Of a DNA stretch of 64,000 bases, positions 25,510-32,611 are shown piece by piece. The first letter of the stretch is position 1. Every line of letters begins with the position of its first letter. The stretch comes from Bacillota bacterium. GTDB lineage: Bacteria; Bacillota; Clostridia; Christensenellales; SZUA-584. A model generated the notes under the pieces. The model made no database searches and was not told the origin of the DNA. It saw only the letters and a list, made by a program, of their open reading frames with translations. The DNA lies in NCBI GenBank assembly GCA_023412005.1, contig JAEYOE010000012.1:62001-126000 (forward strand), in the 5' to 3' direction. The position numbers and the translations under genes are program-made.

Positions 25510-25629
25510 AGCCTTCTCCTCGAGGAGAAGGTGGTGCGAAGCACCGGATGAGGTGTTAATGAAAAAGCTGCCAAGACGAACACCTCATCAGTCGCCTGTC
25601 GGCGACAGCTTCCCCTCAAAGGGGAAGCC
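25510..25629. repeat. Dispersed palindromic element, copy 2
   Basis: This is the best-formed copy of the family also seen at 18573. A left palindrome, GCCTTCTCCTCGAGGAGAAG, is followed by GGTGGTGCGAAGCACCGG and GATGAGGTGT. A short variable centre leads to CACCTCATCAGTCGCCTG, TCGGCGACAG and the right palindrome CTTCCCCTCAAAGGGGAAG. Both arms fold on themselves and the inner GATGAGGTG/CACCTCATC arms pair with each other. No open reading frame of note. Confidence 0.85.
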
Positions 25630-25654
25630 CAGCGTGTTAAAAAAGGTACTTTTA

Positions 25655-25736
25655 TCATTCCGTTGGATCGTAAGCGATCGAGGAATCCCCTTCTACAAAG
25701 CGTTTTTCATGGGATTCCTCGACAGGCTCGGAATGA
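25655..25736. repeat. MITE-like element with imperfect terminal inverted repeats
   Basis: The left arm begins TCATTCCG and ends CGAGGAATCCC. The right arm begins GGGATTCCTCG and ends CTCGGAATGA. The arms are inverted copies of each other around a 23-bp centre, with an extra GATCG/CGATC hairpin in the left arm. It lies between two pieces of the palindromic element family, so the 400-bp gap 25438-25839 is almost entirely repeat material. Confidence 0.8.
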
Positions 25737-25762
25737 CCAAACAGGGTTTATCTACAGCCTGA

Positions 25763-25784
25763 GCTTCCCCTCGAAGGGGAAGCC
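25763..25784. repeat. Solo right arm of the dispersed palindromic element
   Basis: GCTTCCCCTCGAAGGGGAAG plus CC duplicates the right end of the element at 25510-25629 (GCTTCCCCTCAAAGGGGAAG). The rest of the element is absent here. Confidence 0.75.
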
Positions 25785-25839
25785 TTAAAAATGCAGCTTA
25801 GTTGACTAAAGAATAGCGATCATGCTTTTGTCTTAATGA

Positions 25840-26487
25840 TCAGTCGGCCTCTGAATTCTTTTTCATACGGATACTCACCGCCATACCATAAAGACGCGGG
25901 GCAACCACCAGAATGGCAATCACAATCAGATTGACCGGGAACGACATCGGTATGAACGCAAGCCCAATGAGCACGAGGCCCCCGATAAACCACAGCTTTC
26001 CGGCCATGCGGTGTATTTGCGTCCAGACCGCTTCGCTGTGATAGCCCCAAATAGACTTGATACCTGTCAGATATGTTTGCGGCAGCTTGGGCAGATAGTT
26101 GCCAATAGCCGCAAGGAGTACCCCCACGACGATATAACCAAACATCAGCGGATTAATATCGGCACCCATGCTCACGGCAATCACAAACAGTTCCACCGCC
26201 AGCAGCAGCATCATGACGAGAAGGTGGATGATGGTATATTCTCTTGCCATCTGGCCATAGGCTTCTCTTTTAGGGTCGATCACCGGGACAATATGCCCGA
26301 AGAGAAGCACCGCCGCTCCGATTGTGGGGATCAATAGTATTGTGTATCGGCTGGCCATTTGCGCATTGCCCGCGTTATCCCACTGAATGGGAATCTGATC
26401 GGGCAGAAACAGCAGACTGATTGCCGCGATGATCAGACTGATGACAGGGATCACCCAGATTTTTAGATTGATATAGTTTTTAGTCAT
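25840..26487 (-). CDS. sdpI: SdpI/YhfL-family membrane protein (DUF1648 plus SdpI domain)
   Basis: A 215-residue protein with six predicted transmembrane helices. The N-terminal DUF1648-type motif DQIPIQWDNAGNA sits after helix 1. The C-terminal SdpI-type half has NYLPKLPQTYLTGIKSIWGY and TQIHRMAGKLWFIGG. In Bacillus subtilis, SdpI gives immunity to the SdpC killing peptide and sequesters the repressor SdpR at the membrane. The gene overlaps the upstream regulator by 8 bp, the same SdpR-SdpI arrangement. No SdpC-like toxin gene is in the window, so this may be an orphan sensor/immunity pair. GGAG lies eight bases before the ATG. Confidence 0.88.
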   Translation of the reverse strand: MTKNYINLKIWVIPVISLIIAAISLLFLPDQIPIQWDNAGNAQMASRYTILLIPTIGAAVLLFGHIVPVIDPKREAYGQMAREYTIIHLLVMMLLLAVELFVIAVSMGADINPLMFGYIVVGVLLAAIGNYLPKLPQTYLTGIKSIWGYHSEAVWTQIHRMAGKLWFIGGLVLIGLAFIPMSFPVNLIVIAILVVAPRLYGMAVSIRMKKNSEAD

Positions 26488-26752
26488 GAGAGGTCTCCTT
26501 TAAATCTTGTATCCAAACCATGAGCTCTTCCATCACCGACAGATTGAGCTCATAGTAGATATTCTTCCCTTCGCGGATGCTGCGGACAAGCCCTGCATCC
26601 TTGAGTATGGAGAGGTGATGCGAAATGGTTGCACCGGTCATATCAAAGCGCTCAACAATTTCACCCGCAGACAGCCTTGATACTTTCAGCATGGATAATA
26701 TGTCGCGCCGTGTTTTGTCGGACATCGCTTTGATTGTCTCTTGTATACTCAA
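26480..26752 (-). CDS. sdpR: SdpR/ArsR-family winged-helix repressor
   Basis: A 90-residue repressor counted from TTG 26752, which has AAGGAG six bases upstream. An ATG 18 bases earlier (26770) has no ribosome site and lies inside an operator. The ArsR-type winged helix runs through KAMSDKTRRDILSMLK, LSAGEIVERFDMTGATISHH (recognition helix), LSILKDAGLVRSIREGKNIY and YELN. The metal-binding ELCVCDL box of ArsR/SmtB is absent, which fits the SdpR subgroup. It is co-transcribed with and overlaps sdpI. Two identical-spacing operators flank its promoter, so autorepression is very likely. Confidence 0.9.
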   Translation of the reverse strand: MSIQETIKAMSDKTRRDILSMLKVSRLSAGEIVERFDMTGATISHHLSILKDAGLVRSIREGKNIYYELNLSVMEELMVWIQDLKETSHD

Positions 26753-26768
26753 CCCTGACTCCTTAAAC

Positions 26769-26845
26769 ATTTAGAAGACTGTCTAAATGACATGATAAAT
26801 CTGGTCTGCTCGTATGTCAACAGATATTTAGAAGTTTATCTAAAT
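26769..26845 (-). promoter_or_regulatory. sdpR-sdpI promoter flanked by two matching operators
   Basis: On the minus strand the promoter is TTGACA (complement of 26815-26820), 17 bp, TATCAT (complement of 26792-26797). It is bracketed by two inverted repeats of the form ATTTAGA-N6-TCTAAAT. One is at 26769-26788, at or just after the expected transcription start. The other is at 26826-26845, just upstream of the -35. Both arms are perfect and both spacers are 6 bp. The sites are 57 bp apart, roughly five helical turns. Confidence 0.88.
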
Positions 26846-26860
26846 GTTTGAGCCGGAAAT

Positions 26861-26893
26861 AAAAAAGCCGCATATCACGGGATATCCGGCTAG
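26861..26893 (-). terminator. Minus-strand terminator after the 44-residue membrane protein
   Basis: Read on the minus strand, AGCCGGATATC pairs with GATATGCGGCT (one bulged or mismatched base) and runs into TTTTTT. It is placed about 20 bp after the stop of the small gene at 26914-27048. Confidence 0.8.
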
Positions 26894-26913
26894 GTCAGAG
26901 CGACTTAAAATAG

Positions 26914-27048
26914 TCAGTTGGAACGACGGCGCGTGCTCAGTTTTTTAGATAAGTAACGGTATACCACAACGCAAAAAAATGCGAAGCCACCCAAAAGAAG
27001 AATATTGAGACCATGTATTGAGATCTGTAAGAAATCAAACTCAGCCAT
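26914..27048 (-). CDS. Small single-pass membrane protein (44 residues)
   Basis: A short reading frame with strong translation and termination signals: GGAGG five bases before the ATG, and a clear terminator just after the stop. The peptide has an N-terminal amphipathic start (MAEFDFLQISIHG). One transmembrane helix follows (about residues 13-31, LNILLLGGFAFFCVVVYRYL), then a strongly basic C-terminus (SKKLSTRRRSN). I do not recognise it. The charge pattern predicts the tail faces the cytosol. It lies on the same strand as sdpR-sdpI but is separated from them by its own terminator. Confidence 0.7.
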   Translation of the reverse strand: MAEFDFLQISIHGLNILLLGGFAFFCVVVYRYLSKKLSTRRRSN

Positions 27049-27118
27049 AACAACCTCCAAAACCAACACGTTTCTTAATATCTATTATATACCAGAAAAG
27101 TGTAAAAAGAAAGTTAAA

Positions 27119-27336
27119 TAAGAAAAGGGCGAGAACTATTTCCATGCCCTCGAGGACAAGCCATTCTATGTCATGCTGAGGAGCGGAGCGACGTAACTAC
27201 GAAGTGGAATGCATCCCATGGCAAAACGCTTTAAACATGGGATTTCAGTCAACTACGTAGTCGACTCGCTATCGCTCGCTCGAAATGACATATAGTGGTT
27301 TAGTTAACAGCGTAAGATATAAGAAAAGGGCGAGAA
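27119..27336. repeat. 17-bp direct repeat bracketing a MITE-like inverted-repeat element
   Basis: TAAGAAAAGGGCGAGAA occurs at 27119-27135 and again at 27320-27336. Between the copies lies an element with imperfect terminal inverted repeats. It begins about 27170 with TATGTCATGCTGAGGAGCGG and ends about 27293 with CGCTCGCTCGAAATGACATA, with an internal CTACGTAGTCGACT-type palindrome. The arrangement suggests insertion plus a duplication of the nfnB terminator region. It fills the gap between the small membrane protein and nfnB; no gene seen. Confidence 0.7.
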
Positions 27337-27353
27337 TTGATTTCCCGCCCTTT
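27322..27353 (-). terminator. Minus-strand terminator after nfnB
   Basis: On the minus strand, AAAGGGCG pairs with CGCCCTTT and is followed by TCTT. A partial second copy of the same sequence lies at 27119, within the direct repeat. Confidence 0.7.
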
Positions 27354-27364
27354 CATCGTATAAC

Positions 27365-28759
27365 TTATTTGCTCATGTATTCCAGCATTGCCTTTGCGGC
27401 AGCTTTACCGGCGCCCATCGCGAGGATAACGGTGGCCGCGCCCGAAACGGCATCGCCGCCCGCGTACACGCCCTCTATCGACGTTGCGCCCGTCTCTTCA
27501 TCCACAATAATGCCGCCCCACTTCTGTGTGGCCAAACCGGGCGTGGTTTCACGCATCAGCGGATTTGGCGATTGACCGATGGCAATAACCGCCGCATCCA
27601 GCTCAATCTCAAATTCACTGCCCTCCACGGGCACCGGCCGGCGGCGTCCCGAGCTGTCCGGCTCGCCAAGCGCCATTTTCTGCAGCGTCATGCCGCGCAC
27701 ATTGCCGTCTTCCGTGCCGAGAATTTCGATGGGGTTCACAAGGAAGTGGAATATGATGCCCTCTTCCTTGGCGTGATGAATCTCTTCATTTCGCGCGGGC
27801 ATTTCGGCTTCGCTGCGGCGGTAAACAACATACACTTCCTCCGCGCCGAGGCGTTTCGCGCAGCGCGCCGCGTCCATCGCGACATTGCCGCCGCCGACCA
27901 CGGCAAGCTTTTTGTGGCGCACCACAGGCGTATCAAATTCAGGGAATTTGTAGCCCTTCATCAGGTTAATGCGCGTTAAAAATTCGTTCGCGGAATACAC
28001 ACCATTCAGGTTCTCGCCCGGTATATTCATGAAGCTCGGCAGGCCCGCGCCGGTGCCTATGAATATCGTATCAAAACCCATCTCCTTAAGGTCATCAATC
28101 GTCAGCACACGGCCCATCACCATATTGGTTTCAATTTTCACGCCCATGCAGACGAGCGCATCGATCTCTTTTTTAACCAAAGCCTTCGGCAGACGGAATT
28201 CGGGGATGCCGTAAACGAGCACGCCGCCTGATGTATGGAACGCCTCGAATACGGTGACGTCCACACCGTTTTTCGCAAGGTCTGCCGCGCAGGTAAGCCC
28301 GGCCGGGCCGGAGCCGATAACAGCGGCTTTCTTGCCGTTTGGAAATCCGCAGGTGGGAGCGGCCACACCTTTGTTAATCGCAAAGTCTGCCGCAAAGCGC
28401 TCGAGACGGCCGATGCCGACCGGCTCTCCCTTGATACCGCGTACGCAGCGCTCTTCGCACTGTGTTTCCTGCGGGCAAACGCGGCCGCATATGGCGGGCA
28501 GGCCGTTGGTCTCGCGAATCTTGTTGTACGCATCGATATATTGTCCCTCGGCAATCAGGCCAATAAAATCGGGTATCTGAACGTTAACGGGGCACCCTGC
28601 AACGCACGGTTGATTCTTGCACTGCAGGCAGCGCTCAGCTTCACTCCTTGCCATTTCCTCGGTATACCCAAGAGCAACCTCGCCAAAGTTCGTTGCGCGA
28701 ACCTTTGGGTCCTGTTCCGGCATCGGTGTTTTCTTCGGTTCCATATTACGTTTGGTCAT
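27365..28759 (-). CDS. nfnB: NfnB: NADPH-dependent subunit of ferredoxin-NADP transhydrogenase (GltD/GltA-like)
   Basis: A 464-residue iron-sulfur flavoprotein of the glutamate synthase small-subunit type. The N-terminus has two Cys clusters (CLQCKNQPCVAGCP, CGRVCPQETQCEERC) for [4Fe-4S] centres, then the FAD fold VIGSGPAGLTCAADL and the NADPH fold VVGGGNVAMDAARCAKRLGA. ALAMGAGKAAAKAMLEYMSK-type residues end the protein. Because the partner immediately upstream is NfnA rather than a GltB large subunit, electron-bifurcating NADH-dependent reduced ferredoxin:NADP+ oxidoreductase is favoured over glutamate synthase. GGGGGTGA within the end of nfnA serves as its ribosome site; the genes abut directly. 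Confidence 0.92.
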   Translation of the reverse strand: MTKRNMEPKKTPMPEQDPKVRATNFGEVALGYTEEMARSEAERCLQCKNQPCVAGCPVNVQIPDFIGLIAEGQYIDAYNKIRETNGLPAICGRVCPQETQCEERCVRGIKGEPVGIGRLERFAADFAINKGVAAPTCGFPNGKKAAVIGSGPAGLTCAADLAKNGVDVTVFEAFHTSGGVLVYGIPEFRLPKALVKKEIDALVCMGVKIETNMVMGRVLTIDDLKEMGFDTIFIGTGAGLPSFMNIPGENLNGVYSANEFLTRINLMKGYKFPEFDTPVVRHKKLAVVGGGNVAMDAARCAKRLGAEEVYVVYRRSEAEMPARNEEIHHAKEEGIIFHFLVNPIEILGTEDGNVRGMTLQKMALGEPDSSGRRRPVPVEGSEFEIELDAAVIAIGQSPNPLMRETTPGLATQKWGGIIVDEETGATSIEGVYAGGDAVSGAATVILAMGAGKAAAKAMLEYMSK

Positions 28760-29590
28760 TTACTTCACCCCCCTGAACAGGTTGCAGGAACCTTCCTGCT
28801 GCGATTTATACATGGCCGATCGCCGTATCGCTTCGTCGAAGTCTACCTCATGGCCGTCGAAATCCGGCCCGTCCACACAGGCAAACTGCGTTTTGCCGCC
28901 CACCGTAACGCGACAGCCGCCGCACATGCCCGTGCCGTCGATCATTATCGGGTTCATGCTGACAATCGTATTGATGCCGTATTCCTTGGTCAGCTTCGAG
29001 ACAAATTTCATCATAATCAGCGGGCCGATGGCGATGACAAGATCAAATTTTTCGCCCGCTTCGATTTCGCCTTTGAGCGCATCGGTCACAAAGCCCTTGT
29101 GCCCGTTGCTGCCGTCGTCCGTCATCACCAGCAGTTTGTCAGATACCGCGCCAATCTCTTTTTCGAGCAGTATCAAATCCTTTGTACGAAAGCCGGTAAT
29201 GCTCGTGACGCTGACACCCAAAGAATGCAGCTTTTTGGCCTGCGGATAAGCGATGGCTGTACCAAGCCCGCCGCCAATCACAGCCGCTTTTTTTATACCG
29301 CTCTCGAAATGGGACGGTTTGCCTAAGGGGCCGACAAAATCAAGGAGGCTGTCTCCTTCATTCAGCGTGCCTAGATGAACCGTTGTTTTACCGACTTCCT
29401 GAAAAATTATTGTGACAGTACCCGCGTCGGAATCATAATCCGCGATGGTGAGAGGTATGCGCTCGCCCTGTTCGTTTATGCGCAGTATGATGAACTGGCC
29501 CGGCTGAGCTTTTCTGGCCACCAGCGGCGCGTCTATGACCATGAGCTTGACCTGTTCACTCAAAGCTTCTTTCTTTAAAATCTTATACAC
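28760..29590 (-). CDS. nfnA: NfnA: FAD/[2Fe-2S] NADH-binding subunit of the bifurcating transhydrogenase
   Basis: A 276-residue protein of the ferredoxin-NADP reductase/dihydroorotate dehydrogenase B (PyrK-like) family. It has an N-terminal FAD-binding barrel (QFIILRINEQGERIPLTIAD), an NAD-binding domain (AAVIGGGLGTAIAYPQAKKL) and a C-terminal [2Fe-2S] cluster loop, MCGGCRVTV followed by FACVDGPDFDGHEVD. It starts with GTG, supported by GGGAGAG upstream. With NfnB it would couple NADH plus reduced ferredoxin oxidation to NADP+ reduction, supplying NADPH in an anaerobe. The alternative label, sulfide dehydrogenase, is the older name for the same pair. Confidence 0.92.
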   Translation of the reverse strand: MYKILKKEALSEQVKLMVIDAPLVARKAQPGQFIILRINEQGERIPLTIADYDSDAGTVTIIFQEVGKTTVHLGTLNEGDSLLDFVGPLGKPSHFESGIKKAAVIGGGLGTAIAYPQAKKLHSLGVSVTSITGFRTKDLILLEKEIGAVSDKLLVMTDDGSNGHKGFVTDALKGEIEAGEKFDLVIAIGPLIMMKFVSKLTKEYGINTIVSMNPIMIDGTGMCGGCRVTVGGKTQFACVDGPDFDGHEVDFDEAIRRSAMYKSQQEGSCNLFRGVK

Positions 29591-29623
29591 AATGGTTCTC
29601 TCCCTGATCTATAAATTATGTGT

Positions 29624-29652
29624 ATTATAGCATATAACGTCCCGTTCGCAAA
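29624..29652 (-). promoter_or_regulatory. Candidate promoter for nfnAB
   Basis: On the minus strand a perfect TATAAT (complement of 29624-29629) lies 17 bp after TTTGCG (complement of 29647-29652), a weak -35. It is 34 bp upstream of the GTG start. Confidence 0.5.
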
Positions 29653-29732
29653 TTGGACAATATTCGGCTTTTTCTCCATTTTGGTTTTGAACAGCTTGGT
29701 TATATCGTTGTTGCCGCGCCATTTTTTTTATA

Positions 29733-29761
29733 TTGATACACAAGGGATAACCTGTTATACT
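29733..29761 (+). promoter_or_regulatory. Promoter for murA
   Basis: TTGATA (29733-29738), a 17-bp spacer and TATACT (29756-29761). Each hexamer matches five of six consensus bases. Between it and the gene are GGAGG (29786-29790) and a small GCGC...GCGC hairpin just before the ATG. Confidence 0.75.
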
Positions 29762-29819
29762 GACTGAGTTAATCATCAACATAATGGAGGATTGCGCTTA
29801 TTTTTAGCGCTTTGACAGG

Positions 29820-31112
29820 ATGAAGGAAAAGCTTGTGATCAAAGGCGGGAAACCGCTTCAAGGGACAATCAGCGTGAGCGGCGCGAAAAACGCAGCCGTC
29901 GCCATTCTCCCCGCAACGATACTCTGCGAAGGCAAGTTTGAGATTGACAATCTTCCCAACATCGACGACGTCCGTCTGCTCGATCATCTTTTGCGATGGA
30001 TGGGGGCCTCCACGTCGCTGGAAAAGACAAAAATATCGATTGATACAAGCGGCATCAGCAAACACGTGATTGATAACAACGCGGTGAAAATGATGCGCGC
30101 TTCTTATTATTTTATGGGTGCACTGCTTGGGCGTTTCGGTAAAGCCGAGGTGGCGCTGCCGGGCGGCTGCGCGATTGGCCTGAGGCCCATCGATCAGCAT
30201 ATTAAGGGTATGGAGGCGCTTGGTGCCGTTGTTAAAACAGAATATGGTATGCTCAAAGCTACGGCTCCGAACGGCTTAGTCGGAACGGATATTTACCTGG
30301 ACGTGGTATCGGTTGGCGCGACGATCAACGTGATGCTTGCCGCGGTGATGGCCAAGGGAAAGACGACCATTGTCAATGCGGCCAAAGAGCCGCACGTGGT
30401 GGACGTGGCCAACTTTTTAAACTGCATGGGGGCCAAGGTGAAGGGCGCAGGTACGGATATCGTGCGCATCACGGGCGTGGAAAAGCTTCATGGCTGCAAT
30501 TATTCAATTATTCCCGATCAGATAGAGACCGGTACGCTGATGATTGCGGCTGCGGCGACGCGCGGAGACTTAACCATCACCAATGTGATCCCGACGCATA
30601 TGGAAGCGCTGACTGCCAAACTCATTGAGATGGGCATTACGGTGGAAGAAGGGGACGATACATTGCGTGTGTCATGTACGCGCAAGCCCAAGCACGTCAA
30701 TATCAAAACGCTGCCGTATCCCGGTTTCCCGACAGACCTGCAGCAGCCGGCAACGGTGCTGTTAAGTACGGCTGAAGGAGCCAGTATTATTGTAGAAAGC
30801 ATATTCGAATCGCGTTTCAAGCATATCAATGAAATCAGACGCATGGGTGCCAATGTATCGATTGACGGACGTGTGTGCGTGGTGGAGGGCGTAGAGCGTC
30901 TGACGGGTGCCCCGGTTCGCGCGACTGACCTGAGAGCCGGTGCGGCGTTGATTGTTGCGGGGCTGATGGCCGACGGACAAACCGAGATTTCGGGCGTACA
31001 GTATATCGACAGGGGCTATGACCATATAGAGGGTAAGCTCAGATCGGTGGGTGCGGATATACACCGCGAAAAAATGAACGAGGTTGATGATTTCAATTTC
31101 GGGCTGGATTAG
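29820..31112 (+). CDS. murA: UDP-N-acetylglucosamine 1-carboxyvinyltransferase (MurA)
   Basis: It transfers enolpyruvate from PEP to UDP-GlcNAc, the first committed step of peptidoglycan synthesis. The 430 residues show the N-terminal GGKPLQGTISVSGAKNAAV and the active-site Cys117 in LPGGCAIGLRPID, the residue that fosfomycin alkylates. The C-terminal DLRAGAALIVAGLMADG and YDHIEGKLRSVGAD segments are also present. A Cys (not Asp) at 117 predicts fosfomycin sensitivity. The ATG at 29820 has only a weak ACAGG nearby; a better GGAGG lies 29 bp upstream with a GCGC hairpin between. It stands alone, divergent from nfnAB. Confidence 0.96.
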   Translation: MKEKLVIKGGKPLQGTISVSGAKNAAVAILPATILCEGKFEIDNLPNIDDVRLLDHLLRWMGASTSLEKTKISIDTSGISKHVIDNNAVKMMRASYYFMGALLGRFGKAEVALPGGCAIGLRPIDQHIKGMEALGAVVKTEYGMLKATAPNGLVGTDIYLDVVSVGATINVMLAAVMAKGKTTIVNAAKEPHVVDVANFLNCMGAKVKGAGTDIVRITGVEKLHGCNYSIIPDQIETGTLMIAAAATRGDLTITNVIPTHMEALTAKLIEMGITVEEGDDTLRVSCTRKPKHVNIKTLPYPGFPTDLQQPATVLLSTAEGASIIVESIFESRFKHINEIRRMGANVSIDGRVCVVEGVERLTGAPVRATDLRAGAALIVAGLMADGQTEISGVQYIDRGYDHIEGKLRSVGADIHREKMNEVDDFNFGLD

Positions 31113-31130
31113 AGGAATGGATTCCTGCAA

Positions 31131-31180
31131 AAGACGCGACGTTCAGAAGTGACAGACCACGTTCTGAGCGTCTTTTTTTT
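31131..31180 (+). terminator. Rho-independent terminator after murA
   Basis: AAGACGC and TCAGA in the left arm pair with TCTGA and GCGTCTT in the right arm, with a GACGT bulge on the left. Eight T residues end at 31180. Confidence 0.8.
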
Positions 31181-31211
31181 AGCTGGTATGAGCGATATGT
31201 AGCGCATGTAG

Positions 31212-31233
31212 GGAACGACCTCCGTGTCGTTCC
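31212..31233. repeat. Short perfect hairpin, probable dispersed repeat
   Basis: GGAACGAC (31212-31219) and GTCGTTCC (31226-31233) form a perfect 8-bp hairpin inside GTAGGGAACGACCTCCGTGT. It lies in the 434-bp non-coding gap between murA and noc, next to the element at 31293. Confidence 0.55.
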
Positions 31234-31292
31234 GTGCAGCCTGAGTCCCGAAAGGGGTATGACCGTCTCATTTTTGTATACTCCGCAGAGAA

Positions 31293-31351
31293 CTCCCTCC
31301 GTCAATTGCCCGATAAATCGGCCAATTGCCACCTCCCTCCAAGAGGGAGGT
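31293..31351. repeat. Divergent member of the dispersed palindromic element family
   Basis: CTCCCTCCGTCAATTGCCCG then ATCGGCCAATTGCCACCTCC and CTCCAAGAGGGAGGT follow the same order as the right half of the 25510 element: (A)CCTCA(T)CAGTCgcC...GGCGAC then a CCTC/GAGG palindrome. CTCC and GGAG arms remain self-complementary but the middle has drifted. The rest of the gap, 31352-31546, shows no gene. Confidence 0.55.
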
Positions 31352-31546
31352 AAGGGTGCGTGCGGAAAAATTTTTTATTATAACAAATGATTCAATCTCA
31401 AAAAATGGTTTATCTATACAATAGATAGTGGATGTGTTGGGGAGATAAAAAAATGGGCGGAAACGACAGGTGATTCCCGGCGTTCCGCCAATAGTAGGGG
31501 TATTGGGGACAAGTTTAGGGGTTACAATCGCTTGTGGCGATGTAAA

Positions 31547-32398
31547 CTATTTGGCAAGTTCAATCGTGATGGAGACCTTCTCCTTGCTTTCCAATGCACT
31601 GTAGCTCACCTTCACACCCGTTTTTTTGATGCGTGACAGCGCTTTTTTTATGGTGTTGATGTAGATGCGGTAATCGCGCATGATACATACAATATGCTGC
31701 CCGGATGTTTCGGACGCGGGCAACTCACCATACAGCCTTGAAAGCATTTTCTCAACGACTTCCTCTGTCATTTTCACGGAATAACTTTTAGCCGTAATAT
31801 CCTTTATCAAGCGAACCTGAGCATCTTCATTATGCAGGCGCAGCAGCGCACGTGCATGCCGCTCGGTTAACTTATACGTGATGATCATCTCTTTAACGGT
31901 TGACGACAGCTTCAATATGCGCATTTTATTAGCGACGGTGCTTTGGTTTTTGCCGAGACGGCGCGCCAACTCTTCCTGCGTAAGGCCGTGCTCCTTCATC
32001 AGCGACAGATACGCTTCGGCTTCTTCAAAGAAATGCAGATCTTCGCGCTGCAGATTTTCGATCAGCGCAATCATGGCGCTGTCTTCATCAATGGCGGGCT
32101 GCACAAAAGCCTTGATATGCGTAAACCCGGCTTTGCATACCGCGCGCCAGCGGCGCTCTCCCGCAATTATTTCATAATAGCTGTGATTCAGTTTTCGAAC
32201 GGTGATTGGCTGAAGCAGGCCGTACTGCTTTATAGACTGAGCAAGCTCGTTGAGGCTCTCCTCGGTGAACATTCGTCTGGGCTGATACGGATTTGGGCGA
32301 ATATAATCCACCGGGATAATTTCCAGCGTGTTATCCTGGCTTTTGTCCATGCTGAATTTGCGCACTGTTTCAGCGCTCGGCTTTTGAAATCGCAACAA
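31547..32398 (-). CDS. noc: ParB/Spo0J-family protein, probable nucleoid occlusion factor Noc
   Basis: A 283-residue DNA-binding CTPase of the ParB family, the same length as Bacillus Noc. The N-terminal ParB/sulfiredoxin-like domain has PNPYQPRRMF and the CTP-binding GERRWRA box with ENLQREDLHFFEEAEAY. The central helix-turn-helix (LTQEELARRLGKNQSTVANK, MRILKL) is followed by a C-terminal dimerisation domain. Noc would bind DNA sites and block division over the nucleoid. A chromosomal ParB is the alternative; no parA is adjacent, which favours Noc. The start is TTG, with GGAGTG upstream; the first ATG (codon 17) has no ribosome site. Confidence 0.85.
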   Translation of the reverse strand: MLRFQKPSAETVRKFSMDKSQDNTLEIIPVDYIRPNPYQPRRMFTEESLNELAQSIKQYGLLQPITVRKLNHSYYEIIAGERRWRAVCKAGFTHIKAFVQPAIDEDSAMIALIENLQREDLHFFEEAEAYLSLMKEHGLTQEELARRLGKNQSTVANKMRILKLSSTVKEMIITYKLTERHARALLRLHNEDAQVRLIKDITAKSYSVKMTEEVVEKMLSRLYGELPASETSGQHIVCIMRDYRIYINTIKKALSRIKKTGVKVSYSALESKEKVSITIELAK

Positions 32399-32611
32399 TA
32401 TTAAAACACTCCTTTACAATGCGCATTTGCGCCAAAAATAATTCCATCATATCCCGTTATCTTTTATTTTTATATTTCGGGCTTGATTAATTGCACAATT
32501 CTACATGAAAATGGATAGTCCTCTGGGTGTTACAATACTTCCCAATAAACGACAAAAATAGTCCCTAAATAATGAAGGAATCCGCAATTTTGTCGAAAAA
32601 GTTGAAGGAGG

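Noticed and set aside
27365..28759. Glutamate synthase small subunit as the function of the NfnB-like protein
   Set aside because: No large-subunit gene is adjacent and the immediate upstream partner is an NfnA/PyrK-like protein, so the bifurcating transhydrogenase is the better reading.
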